Counted from the first letter of the stretch, positions 1 to 6,742 are shown. The stretch is 6,742 nt of DNA from Candidatus Aerophobota bacterium (GCA_021162265.1 JAGGZA010000058.1:1-6742); one strand, 5' to 3'. Made by a program: numbers and translations. The notes: generated by a model from the sequence alone, not told the origin.

Positions 1-300
1 GGGAGGCAAAAAGGCAAGTTAAAGCTAATTTTTTGGGGGTGATGAAAATATCCCTGATTGGCAAAATGCTGACCAGGGATGGGCTCAATAATTTCCGAGA
101 GAACTCAGGGAGAGAAAAGGAGGTGATAATAAATCCTGAACTAAATCTGATTAGGGGAATTTAGAATTAGAGGCGTTTTTTTATTCTGGAAAAAAGACCG
201 AAATTTCTCAGAAGAGAGGAGAAGGATTTCATTCAAAAATTTCTGTAGTAGAGACTCGATATTCAATTAGAAAAGTTAAAAAAGAAGAAAGGGAACAATT
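1..300. other. Leader/intergenic region without a confident gene
   Basis: No gene is supported here. One + frame is open from position 3 to a TAG at 162-164, about 53 codons, with internal ATG at 42. Its translation matches no family I recognise; it could be the tail of an upstream gene or chance. The stretch contains an imperfect hairpin at 50-80 and a perfect Shine-Dalgarno-like sequence at 116-127 with no usable start codon after it. A T7 run follows at about 176-182. No convincing -35/-10 pair for the operon stands out; TAGAAT at 162-167 is a possible -10 with a poor -35. The last 20 bases are purine-rich and supply the ribosome-binding site of the next gene. Confidence 0.5.
50..80 (+). 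promoter_or_regulatory. Stem-loop upstream of the sugar-transport operon
   Basis: Arms 50-62 and 68-80 pair over 13 positions, starting with perfect ATCCCTG/CAGGGAT. There is one A-C mismatch (57/73) and two G-U pairs (59/71 and 60/70), around a five-base loop AAAAT. No T-run follows directly, so it is not a classic intrinsic terminator. It could be the 3' end structure of an upstream transcript or part of a long 5' leader of the operon. The pairing is seen in the sequence; the role is inferred. Confidence 0.35.
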
Positions 301-1344
301 ATGCGAAAAATAAAAAATAGCTTGGTAATAATGATGGTTTCTTTATTGGTGGTGGTTTGGTTAACACCGGCAATTGCCAAAAAGCCATTGTTAGGGTTTA
401 TTCTTCCTACTTTACAGGAAGAAAGATGGGCGATTGATCGGGATGGTTTTATTGAGGAAGCACATCGACTTGGAGCTGAAGTGCTTTTTCAGGCTTCAAA
501 CAATGATGAAAGGCTTCAAACAACTCAGGTAGAGAATATGCTTACTCAAGGTATTGATATACTTGTGCTTGGTGCAGTGAACAGTAGTGCAGCAGCAGTA
601 TTTGTAGATAAAGCTCATGACGAGGGAATTCCCTTTATTGCTTATACTCGCCCCATTTTAAATGCAGAGGTTGATTATTTTGTCTGGCACGACTTATACG
701 ATGTTGGTCGTTTGATTGCTGAGTATACTCTAAAAGCTAAACCAAAAGGAAATTGGGTTTTAATTGAAGGAGACCCTGGTGATGATGCAACAGCTTTTAT
801 GCGAGAAGCTTTTTTTAAAGTGGTACAACCAGCTATTGATAGAGGAGATATTAAAATTGTAATTGATCAACATGCTCTTAAATGGTCTACAGAAAATGCA
901 TTGAAAATTGCTGAGAATGCTTTAACAAGGTATAACAATAATATCCAGGCGATATGCTGTTGGAATGATGGTACTGCTCGTGGTGCAATAAGGGCTCTTC
1001 AAGAACAAGGGATGGATGCAGAAGATTGCTATACTACTGGACAGGATGGAGATATTGCAAATCTTCAATACATTGTGGAAGGTAAGCAAGGAATGACGGT
1101 ATATAAACCATGCTTTCCATTAGGAGCAGCTGCTGCGCGTGCTGCATATGCGGTGGTGACAGGAGGAAAACCAGAAACTAAGGGAGTATTATGGAATGGA
1201 AGGGTTAATGTTCCCTTAATTACCGTTGAGAATATTCCAGTTGATAAGAACAATATTGTGGAGGCATTGATTAAACCCGGGTACGTTTCCGTGGATGAGG
1301 TCTATCGAAATATCCCTCGGGATCAATGGCCGAAGATCGATTAG
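301..1344 (+). CDS. xylF: XylF-like periplasmic sugar-binding protein of an ABC importer
   Basis: This is the substrate-binding subunit that captures a monosaccharide, probably D-xylose or a related sugar, in the periplasm and passes it to the permease encoded downstream. At 347 aa it is close to the usual XylF size (about 330). Residues 1-26 are a Sec signal peptide: basic RKIK, hydrophobic core, then AIA before Lys27. There is no lipobox cysteine. The mature part is a type I periplasmic-binding fold. Family landmarks resembling E. coli XylF, recalled from memory, are ERW (41-43), AYTRPI (114-119), KWSTENALKI (194-203), WND (221-223), GQDGD (247-251) and MTVYKP (265-270). Likely pocket residues Arg117, Trp195, Asn222, Asp249 and Lys269 are kept. 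The Asp before the pocket Arg in E. coli XylF is Thr116 here, and the SPVDNNA segment reads DPGDDATA (158-165), so specificity may differ from xylose. The ATG at 301 is preceded by AAAGGGA at 288-294. It is the first gene of a three-gene operon, separated from the ATPase gene by 209 bases holding a strong stem-loop. Confidence 0.9.
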   Translation: MRKIKNSLVIMMVSLLVVVWLTPAIAKKPLLGFILPTLQEERWAIDRDGFIEEAHRLGAEVLFQASNNDERLQTTQVENMLTQGIDILVLGAVNSSAAAVFVDKAHDEGIPFIAYTRPILNAEVDYFVWHDLYDVGRLIAEYTLKAKPKGNWVLIEGDPGDDATAFMREAFFKVVQPAIDRGDIKIVIDQHALKWSTENALKIAENALTRYNNNIQAICCWNDGTARGAIRALQEQGMDAEDCYTTGQDGDIANLQYIVEGKQGMTVYKPCFPLGAAAARAAYAVVTGGKPETKGVLWNGRVNVPLITVENIPVDKNNIVEALIKPGYVSVDEVYRNIPRDQWPKID

Positions 1345-1386
1345 CAAATGGGTATTTGACTGATAATACAGATAAAACATGTTAGA

Positions 1387-1424
1387 TTTTAGGTCTTGGC
1401 ACGGTAACGTGCTGGGACCTAAAA
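1387..1424 (+). promoter_or_regulatory. Strong intercistronic stem-loop with GUAA tetraloop
   Basis: Arms 1387-1403 and 1408-1424 form a continuous 17-bp stem. Nine outer Watson-Crick pairs (TTTTAGGTC/GACCTAAAA) are followed by three G-U pairs and five inner pairs (GCACG/CGTGC). The loop is GTAA, a GNRA tetraloop. The 3' side is followed by A and then mixed bases, not a T-run, so it is not an intrinsic terminator on this strand. It lies 42 bases after the binding-protein stop and 129 bases before the ATPase start. Such stems between a binding-protein gene and its membrane genes commonly block 3' exonuclease decay (as at malE-malF), raising binding-protein output. That role is inferred here. 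Confidence 0.6.
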
Positions 1425-1553
1425 ATTAAACAAGTGAAACGAAGTAATTTATCTTTTGGAATAATTAGAATGATGATTATTTGTTCCCCTTTAACCATCC
1501 ACGCTTTGTTAAATTGGACTTATGCTTTATTAGAGGATTAGGGATGATACAAA

Positions 1554-3095
1554 ATGAAACAAGCATTAAGTAATGAAAGTATTCTTGAGATGAGGAATAT
1601 TACTAAGAAATTCCCTGGTGTGGTTGCTCTTAGAAATGTAAGTTTCGAGCTCAAAGAACAAGAAATACATGCTATCATAGGTGAGAATGGAGCTGGTAAA
1701 TCTACATTGATTAAAATTCTCAGTGGTGTTTATCCATATGGAACGTTTGAGGGAGAAATTATTTTCAGAGGAGAAAAAAAGAAATTTGTATCCCCAAGGA
1801 ATGCCAAAGATGCGGGTATTTCTGTAGTTTACCAGGAAATGTTAACAGTTCCAGAGTTAACAGTTGGAGAAAATATGTATCTTGGTGATATACCAAAAAA
1901 TACTTTCAGACTTGTGAATTGGGATAAGTTATATTCAGATTCAAAGAATCTATTGAAAAGATTTGGTTTAGAGATTGATCCTTATGCTACTATTAAGACA
2001 TTGACAGTGGGTGAGCAACAGTTAGTACAAATCGCCAAAGCAATTAAAGATAACCCTGTTATTCTTGTTTTAGATGAACCAACGTCATCTTTGACGGACA
2101 AAGAAATAAAGAATCTTTTCAAACTCCTCAATATTTTTTGTGATCATGGTGGTTCATGCATTTATATTTCTCATAAAATAGAGGAAGTTAAAGAAATATC
2201 AGATCGGATTACGATTCTGCGAGATGGCGAGAAGATTGTAACCCAAGCAACAAATCAGATTTCAAAATCCGATATTATATCAATGATGGTGGGACGAAAA
2301 ATAGAGGACATGTATCCAAAAAGTCATTGTAAAATAGGCAAGGTAATTTTCAGCGTCAAGAATCTTTCTCAGAAACAAAGTGATACAGAAGGAGATAAAA
2401 AAAGACTAAAAAATATATCTTTTTATTTACGAGAAGGAGAAATTCTTGGCATTTACGGTTTGTTAGGGTCGGGTCGCACAGAGCTGTGCATGGCTATTTT
2501 TGGAGCATTAGCGGATGTCATAAGTGGAGAGTTTTTTGTATATGGGAAAAAAGTTGAGATTCACTCTCCGAAAGAGGCCATTCGAGAAGGAATTGTCTTA
2601 CTTACTGAGGATCGTAGGAACCTTGGTCTTATCCCAACAATGACCACACTTCATAATATTTCACTTGCCTGTATTAAGCAATACTCTAAATTTTTAGTAA
2701 TCAATCAAGAAGAAGAGGCAATTGATGGTGAGAGGATAATAGAAAGTTTACGAATAAAAGTTCCAACTTTACAAACATTGGTTGAAAAATTAAGTGGAGG
2801 AAACCAACAGAAAGTTTTGTTTGCCCGTTGGATTCTTACCAAGCCAAATATTTTCATTCTGGATGAACCTACTAAGGGAATAGATATTGGGGCGAAGGTC
2901 GAGATCTTTCAAATAATAAATGGTTTAGTTGCACGTGGAGCAGGTGTGATAATGATTTCATCTGAGTTACCGGAGTTGTTAGGTGTATGTGATAGGATTA
3001 TTACTATGAGTGAAGGAAAAATCAATAACGAGTTTAACCGCAAAGAGTTTTCGGCAAAGGATATCCTGCATTACGCAATGGGACAAACAAAGTGA
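1554..3095 (+). CDS. xylG: XylG-like sugar ABC transporter, tandem ATP-binding protein
   Basis: This cytoplasmic ATPase powers sugar import through the permease encoded next. It has two fused nucleotide-binding domains, and its 513 aa are typical for the XylG/RbsA/MglA family. In domain 1, Walker A GENGAGKST is at 43-51, the Q-loop Gln lies in VVYQEM, the signature reads LTVGEQQ (150-156, a variant of LSVGQQQ), and Walker B LDEPTS starts at 173. In domain 2 the Walker A is replaced by GLLGSGRT (302-309), lacking the GKS/T lysine. This is normal for the family, where the second site is degenerate. The domain 2 signature LSGGNQQ is at 413-419 and its Walker B LDEPTKG starts at 436. The start ATG at 1554 follows AGGGA (1540-1544) at good spacing; ATG at 1544 is out of frame. 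The neighbouring binding protein favours XylG over RbsA or MglA, which cannot be separated on motifs alone. The gene is intact. Confidence 0.9.
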   Translation: MKQALSNESILEMRNITKKFPGVVALRNVSFELKEQEIHAIIGENGAGKSTLIKILSGVYPYGTFEGEIIFRGEKKKFVSPRNAKDAGISVVYQEMLTVPELTVGENMYLGDIPKNTFRLVNWDKLYSDSKNLLKRFGLEIDPYATIKTLTVGEQQLVQIAKAIKDNPVILVLDEPTSSLTDKEIKNLFKLLNIFCDHGGSCIYISHKIEEVKEISDRITILRDGEKIVTQATNQISKSDIISMMVGRKIEDMYPKSHCKIGKVIFSVKNLSQKQSDTEGDKKRLKNISFYLREGEILGIYGLLGSGRTELCMAIFGALADVISGEFFVYGKKVEIHSPKEAIREGIVLLTEDRRNLGLIPTMTTLHNISLACIKQYSKFLVINQEEEAIDGERIIESLRIKVPTLQTLVEKLSGGNQQKVLFARWILTKPNIFILDEPTKGIDIGAKVEIFQIINGLVARGAGVIMISSELPELLGVCDRIITMSEGKINNEFNRKEFSAKDILHYAMGQTK

Positions 3096-3122
3096 GTCGT
3101 GACAATAAGAAAGACTCATTTT
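3089..3122 (+). promoter_or_regulatory. Stem-loop over the xylG stop codon
   Basis: Arms 3089-3098 (AAAGTGAGTC) and 3113-3122 (GACTCATTTT) form a 10-bp stem with one G-U pair and a 14-base loop. The xylG stop codon (3093-3095) lies in the left arm. The right arm ends in four T, so it could act as a weak attenuator or as an RNA-processing site between xylG and xylH. Translating ribosomes would melt the left arm, which could couple its folding to xylG translation. The pairing is seen; the function is inferred. Confidence 0.35.
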
Positions 3123-3153
3123 AAGTAAAGAATAATCTGAAGGATAAAGTGTT

Positions 3154-4287
3154 ATGATAGGAAAATTAAGCTTTTTAGAAGCAAGGGGTAGGATAAATGT
3201 ACAATTTTTTATGAAGATACTGGTTTTAATTGTTTGCGCTGTAGCATTTGAGATTTTTACCTCGGGTGTATTTTTATCGCCTCGGAATATTACGCTATTG
3301 TTGCGTCAGACCGCGATTAATGGAGTTCTTGCTGCAGGTATGGTTTTTGTCATAGTTAGTGGTAATATTGACCTTTCTATTGGTTCTGGAGTTGCATTGG
3401 CTGGTGCAGTTTTAGCAATATTGCAAGCTTGGCATGGTTGGAGTACTGCCTCTGCTGTTTTACTTGTTATGGGGTTAGGGTTATTAATGGGTATTTTTAA
3501 CGGATTTTGGGTAATAAAAGGTGTTCCCGCCTTTGTGGTTACTCTTGGAAGTATGTTATTATTGCGTGGGTTAGCTTTGATAGTTACCAAAGGAATTAGT
3601 ATTGCACCACTTAATGTGAGTACAAAGATGATTGGTCAAGGTTTTATCTCTCGTATTCCTTCAATGATAATCCTCATTGCCATATTTATTTCCTATGCCA
3701 TACTGTGGGTTTTTAAGAAAAATACTAAAAAGAAAACACCTGGAAGAAAACAGTCTTTAGCTGGAATTGTGCTACCCGGGATTTTTGTTTTAGGGATGAT
3801 ATACGTAGTATATGGATATAAGGGTATACCAATCCCTGTCGTCATTATGGCTTTAGTGATTATTATAATGTGGTTTGTTGGTCAACATACAGTTTTTGGG
3901 CGGTATGTTTATGCCATTGGGGGAAATGCTGAAGCGAGTGAACTTTCAGGAATTAATGTTAAAAGGACTACATTTATTGTTTTTGTTATCATGGGGGTTT
4001 TAACTGCTCTTGGAGGAATTCTACTTTCTGCACGAATTGATGGTGCTATGCCAACTATGGGTTATTTTATGGAGCTTGATGCAATTGCTGCGGCTTTCAT
4101 TGGCGGATGTAGTATGACAGGAGGAGTGGGAACAGTTTTAGGTGCTCTTTTTGGTGCGTTGTTTATGGCAACATTAGACAATGGTATGAGTTTAATGAAC
4201 ATTTCATCCTTTATTCAATATGTTGTGAAGGGGATTATCATAATTCTTGCAGTGTTCTCTGATATCTCGGCAAGGGGAAAGGGTTAA
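3154..4287 (+). CDS. xylH: XylH-like inner-membrane permease of the sugar ABC importer
   Basis: This is the membrane channel subunit, expected to work as a homodimer with the tandem ATPase. It belongs to the BPD_transp_2 permease family of sugar importers. Many hydrophobic segments run along its 377 aa, the first at about 22-40. The family element SGNIDLSIGSG begins at residue 69. The hallmark FGRYVYAIGGNAEASELSG, which contacts the ATPase, starts at 248. Glycine-rich helices containing FIGGCSMTGGVGTVLGALFG lie near the C-terminus. It is longer than RbsC (about 320 aa) because of an extra section around a Lys-rich cytoplasmic loop (about 188-200). XylH proteins (about 390 aa) have a comparable basic insertion, which supports the XylH assignment. 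The ATG at 3154 has AAGGA at 3140-3144, 9 bases away. It begins 58 bases after the xylG stop and is the last gene of the operon. It is intact. The substrate is inferred from the binding-protein family. Confidence 0.88.
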   Translation: MIGKLSFLEARGRINVQFFMKILVLIVCAVAFEIFTSGVFLSPRNITLLLRQTAINGVLAAGMVFVIVSGNIDLSIGSGVALAGAVLAILQAWHGWSTASAVLLVMGLGLLMGIFNGFWVIKGVPAFVVTLGSMLLLRGLALIVTKGISIAPLNVSTKMIGQGFISRIPSMIILIAIFISYAILWVFKKNTKKKTPGRKQSLAGIVLPGIFVLGMIYVVYGYKGIPIPVVIMALVIIIMWFVGQHTVFGRYVYAIGGNAEASELSGINVKRTTFIVFVIMGVLTALGGILLSARIDGAMPTMGYFMELDAIAAAFIGGCSMTGGVGTVLGALFGALFMATLDNGMSLMNISSFIQYVVKGIIIILAVFSDISARGKG

Positions 4288-4290
4288 TGT

Positions 4291-4325
4291 GAAATGTTTC
4301 CGAGTTAGCCCAACTTCCACATTTT
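4291..4325 (+). terminator. Weak candidate terminator after the permease gene
   Basis: A compound stem follows the permease stop by three bases. Outer arms AAATGT (4292-4297) and ACATTT (4319-4324) enclose a small interior loop and an inner AGTT/AACT stem (4303-4306/4312-4315) with loop AGCCC. The right arm runs into T5 (4322-4326). The stem is AT-rich and interrupted, so it would be a poor terminator, but no better one is visible before the insertion sequence. Confidence 0.25.
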
Positions 4326-4601
4326 TGAGAAAAAATAGTGTTTATGGTAATTTTCAAGATTGTTCAGTAAGCTTTTTTGATAGGGTAAACAAGAGTTGGG
4401 GCGGTTTAAGAACTTAGTTTTCTCGGCGAAAAATGGACAAAATTGGGTAAATAAAAACGGAATTAAGAAGAGAATAGTATGGTTTAAGTGAGCAGTAGAG
4501 ATAATATCTGAGGATTATGCTCATAGAAACGGCTCTTTGACAAAACGAGGAAATATTCCTGCATAAAAAGAGGAGATTCACCAAATTAGAGAGGAAGATA
4601 A
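4326..4601. other. Intergenic region between operon end and transposase remnant
   Basis: No gene is supported. Short open frames on the minus strand here only continue a shadow frame from the transposase region. One end of the insertion sequence should lie in this stretch, after the transposase stop at 4602. Its terminal inverted repeat cannot be recognised because the partner end lies outside the window. The composition becomes AT-rich again, like the operon flank, somewhere in this interval. Confidence 0.5.
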
Positions 4602-6437
4602 CTAGGGAGGAGCTCTTCTTCTTTGGATGAGGGAGAGAATACAGGCAGGTGCCTTTGGTCCTTCCAATTTTCTCCTGTAGGATTTCTTCCAAGTTTTAAG
4701 GTACCCTATAAGGTTAAGGGTAACTCTCACAATGAACTTCATTACCATTTTCAAAGGAGTGGTGATGCAGGCCGTGGTTGCCTCAATGGAAGCTGCAGTT
4801 AATCCAAAAACACGTGGTGATTCTAGAATATTAAGGTCAGCTTCTTTAGTTATACCATTTGTTCTCTCGGAGGCTGAACGAAGATTCCTGGTCTTTTTTC
4901 CATCTCTTTGATGATCTTGGAATTTTACACACCAGACGAGGGTGAGCCCTGATGGGCATATGGGTAGAGTAGCCACATTCCCTTGCAAGGTACTTGCACC
5001 TGGTATAGGATGGGAAACAAAGGAGGGTGAGGTTAAACACTGCCTTCTGCACATATAGGATACTCTTTTCTTTCTCTCATCGTACCCATTGGACTTGCAC
5101 AATGTGCCACAGGGAGCAAAGGGAGTTCCTCTCTCATCATAGCTCCGCATCAGAAGAGTTGTAGGATCAGTCCTCTCACCACGTCTGTTGTAGTCAATAA
5201 TGGGGATGGAACCTGTGCTTCTCACATACTGGAAATTATCTGTCACATCAAATCCGGCGTCACCAATATCAATGGAAGGCAAAAGTTCATGTTCTCGGAT
5301 AAACTTTCTTCTCTCAGGGATAAGGTGGGACCCATCTGATTTCTCTGCAGAGGAGACTACGCACCCCACAGGAAGCTCAAGACCAATCTCTACCTCAATA
5401 CTGGTGGTTATCATTGCTTGGAAGCCGAATATCTTTACCTTCTTATTAGGGTTATGATTTGATCTTCGGTAGTCAATCTTTGCCTCAAGGTCAGAGGGCA
5501 TCCGGGGACAGTGAACATAGATTAAAGGATTATTACCGGTAAGATCTATCCTGGAGACACAGGATGAGGTGAGCTTAAGGTAAAGTCCTTTTTGGGGAAG
5601 CTTTTTCTCAACACCTAAGATGCGTGCTAGCTCACTTTGCAGCCTATCATCCTCTTTGGGAAGAAAACAAAAAGAAAGGGTTATAAAAGAAGGTCTTTTT
5701 CTCACGCAAGAGGGAAGATCATCCTGGGGACAAAGGGCAAAGGAGCATCTTTGTTTCCCCAATATGATCTTTTCCGGATGGGCTAAAAGATAGCTTGCTC
5801 TGTGGAAGATTGTGTAGAAAATCATCTTTTAGGGGAATACAGGAGCACTCACAAGTTGCATAATTGCATCCTCTGTATCTGGCATAGGTGGGGAATAAAG
5901 TCCCATCGTAGGATAGGATTTTCCCAGTAATAAGTCCCAGCTCTTTGGTAATTTCTACCAATACGTGGAAGATCTCATCAAACTTTTCTTTTCCAATTCT
6001 CTTTTTGAAGTTGGCAAAGTCAGCCTTGCAGGGTATCCGATTGTAGGATATTCCAGCATACACCCTATAGCATCTTCCTTTATCCTTATCGTGCAAACAG
6101 GCAACAAAATCATCCATGTACCTGAAGTTATTCAGGAGCTTGCACAGGTAAAGACAGAACATGGAGGCAGGGTCAAAACAGGTACCTCCTTCCCTGCTGT
6201 AGCAGGAGGCAACTAAGGACCGAACAAAGAAAAGTCAATTAAGGAGGTAGCCAGCTTGGAAAAAGAGAAGTACCCCTGAGAGCCAATATCTACAAACCGT
6301 CTTTTGTACTGGTACAAAGAAAGGGGACGAGATCTTTGTTTGGGGAAAACATCTTGGTGGGCAAGATTAATCCTAACATGAATGGCATTTATTCTCTTTA
6401 GCACTTCCTTTAGAGAAAAGAAAGTAAGATCTTTCAA
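4602..6437 (-). pseudogene. DDE transposase, broken by four frameshifts
   Basis: Reconstructed, it would be about 610 aa. The N-terminal part (6437-6216) includes FPKQRSRPLSLYQYKRR. A second-frame part (about 6216-5800) has the DUF772-like segment DPASMFCLYLCKLLNNFRYM and LSYDGTLFPTYARYRG. The first frame resumes (about 5800-5000) with RASYLLAHPEKIILG, KVKIFGFQAM and GDAGFDVTDNFQYVR. The second frame returns (about 5000-4893) with HPRLVCKIPRSSKRWKK. The last part (4893-4602) has SASERTNGITKEADL. The catalytic triad is readable as Asp at 5907-5905 (YDGT), Asp at 5261-5259 (GDAGFD) and Glu at 4868-4866 (SERTN), but the positions lie in separate frame blocks. No stop codon occurs on the reconstructed path, so decay is by small indels only. 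The start is TTG at 6437, with AGGAG (6449-6445) 7 bases upstream. The long open frame 4602-5825 is therefore not an intact gene: its 5000-4893 section is out of frame with the family. Confidence 0.85.
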
Positions 6438-6452
6438 TAAGTTTCTCCTTTG

Positions 6453-6479
6453 GGGCAGATTCCCCTTAAATATCTGCCC
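6453..6479 (-). promoter_or_regulatory. Hairpin directly upstream of the transposase ribosome-binding site
   Basis: Read on the minus strand, GGGCAGAT (6479-6472) pairs perfectly with ATCTGCCC (6460-6453) around an 11-base loop. It lies between the accessory-gene stop (6486) and the transposase Shine-Dalgarno sequence, which starts 4 bases after the stem. No T-run follows. A stem here could limit transposase translation or protect it from read-through transcription, as is known for several insertion sequences. The position is seen; the function is inferred. Confidence 0.4.
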
Positions 6480-6485
6480 GGGGAT

Positions 6486-6742
6486 CTACTTACCACTGAG
6501 AATTCTGGTATTTATCTTGGATAATTTTTCGACAATCTCAGCTAGTTTTCTGTAGTTTGAGACCCAACGTTTTGCTCTTTGTTTATCCTTCTTAGAAAGG
6601 TAGATCATCTGGGTCTTTCCAGAAAGACTGAGGGAAAGGTAAGTTGCAGGATGTTTTTCTCCTGTCTGGCACTTCTTGCAATTTTCTTTCCCACAGGAGC
6701 ATCTGAGTTCAACCACGGACCCTCGTATGATGGGGCCTATAC
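6486..6742 (-). CDS. IS accessory protein, DUF6788-like (partial, start outside window)
   Basis: This small protein accompanies the transposase; its molecular function is not known to me. The frame is open to the window edge, so the N-terminus is missing. The visible part is 84 complete codons beginning IGPIIRGSVVEL. It has a Cys cluster CSCGKENCKKC that could bind metal, then a YLSLSLSGKTQMIYLSK strand region. It ends in a basic helical segment (KDKQRAKRWVSNYRKL, then AEIVEKLSKIN). This order (RGS-x-V-x-L, CGK-x-x-C, HPATYLS, then RRWV-x-NYR) is what I recall for DUF6788 proteins found beside DDE transposases. A GTG at 6716 could be mistaken for the start, but the conserved RGS motif lies upstream of it, so the true start is further out. 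Unlike the transposase, the visible part is unbroken. Confidence 0.7.
   Translation of the reverse strand, partial: IGPIIRGSVVELRCSCGKENCKKCQTGEKHPATYLSLSLSGKTQMIYLSKKDKQRAKRWVSNYRKLAEIVEKLSKINTRILSGK

Larger units (their letters stand above)
4602..6742 (-). mobile_element. Insertion sequence, partial: accessory gene plus broken DDE transposase
   Basis: Two co-oriented minus-strand genes form the core of an insertion sequence: a DUF6788-like accessory gene (running off the right edge) followed by a DDE transposase. They share a reading frame and are separated by only 48 bases between the accessory stop and the TTG start. The region is less AT-rich than the operon. The left boundary is uncertain and may extend below 4602; the right end is outside the window, so inverted repeats and target duplications cannot be checked. 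The transposase is closest in style to IS1182-like/DUF772-type elements, but I cannot assign the IS family firmly. Confidence 0.75.

Noticed and set aside
3..164. Open + frame of about 53 codons, with ATG at 42, as a gene
   Set aside because: No recognisable protein, poor start context and short length in AT-rich DNA; kept only as a note in the leader region.
1065..1253. 62-aa minus-strand open frame
   Set aside because: Lies inside the intact binding-protein gene on the opposite strand and matches no family; a shadow frame.
3306..3590. 94-aa minus-strand open frame
   Set aside because: Antisense to the permease gene; rich in Pro, Asn and Thr as expected for the complement of a hydrophobic protein's codons.
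4414..4692. 92-aa minus-strand open frame at the transposase end
   Set aside because: Alternative frame past the transposase C-terminus running into AT-rich intergenic DNA; no recognisable domain and no ribosome-binding site I could support.
4846..5052. 68-aa minus-strand frame as a separate gene
   Set aside because: Its middle part (HPRLVCKIPRSSKRWKK) is a displaced piece of the transposase, so it is part of the pseudogene.
5200..5457. 85-aa plus-strand open frame
   Set aside because: Antisense to the conserved DDE region of the transposase; shadow.
5965..6216. 83-aa plus-strand open frame
   Set aside because: Antisense to the DUF772-like part of the transposase; shadow.
1..6742. CRISPR array, tRNA or rRNA genes
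   Set aside because: No regularly spaced repeats and no tRNA- or rRNA-like segments were seen on reading both strands.

Overview
The window is bacterial, AT-rich chromosomal DNA with two parts. The left two thirds (about 300-4290, + strand) is an intact high-affinity sugar ABC importer operon of the xylose type. It holds a periplasmic binding protein with a Sec signal peptide and no lipobox (XylF-like), a duplicated ATPase (XylG-like) and one membrane permease (XylH-like). The non-lipidated binding protein points to an organism with an outer membrane. The lineage cannot be fixed from the sequence alone; an AT-rich anaerobic diderm of the Atribacterota/Thermotogota sort would fit, but that is a guess. 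No xylose isomerase, kinase or regulator gene lies in view.

The right third (about 4600-6742, - strand) is the inside of an insertion sequence and is visibly less AT-rich than the operon. It carries the 3' part of a small accessory gene (DUF6788-like, Cys-rich N-terminus) that runs off the window edge. Downstream of it, in the same orientation, is a DDE transposase gene. The transposase can be followed from a TTG start at 6437 to a stop at 4602 only by changing reading frame four times. All three acidic catalytic positions are still readable and no nonsense codon lies on the reconstructed path, so it reads as a recently broken pseudogene.

Between the genes are several RNA-level structures. 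A strong 17-bp stem with a GUAA tetraloop lies between the binding-protein gene and the ATPase gene; it lacks a U-tract and looks like an mRNA processing or stability element. A 10-bp stem overlaps the stop codon of the ATPase gene. A 12-pair hairpin lies about 220 bases before the operon. A perfect 8-bp stem sits just before the transposase ribosome-binding site. The first 300 bases hold no confident gene.

The likely biology is sugar capture in the periplasm by the binding protein, delivery to a permease dimer driven by the tandem ATPase, and probably more binding protein than membrane components because of the intercistronic stem. No clearly novel system is visible. The best second looks are the intercistronic stem, the altered ligand-pocket residues of the binding protein, and the indel-only decay of the transposase.
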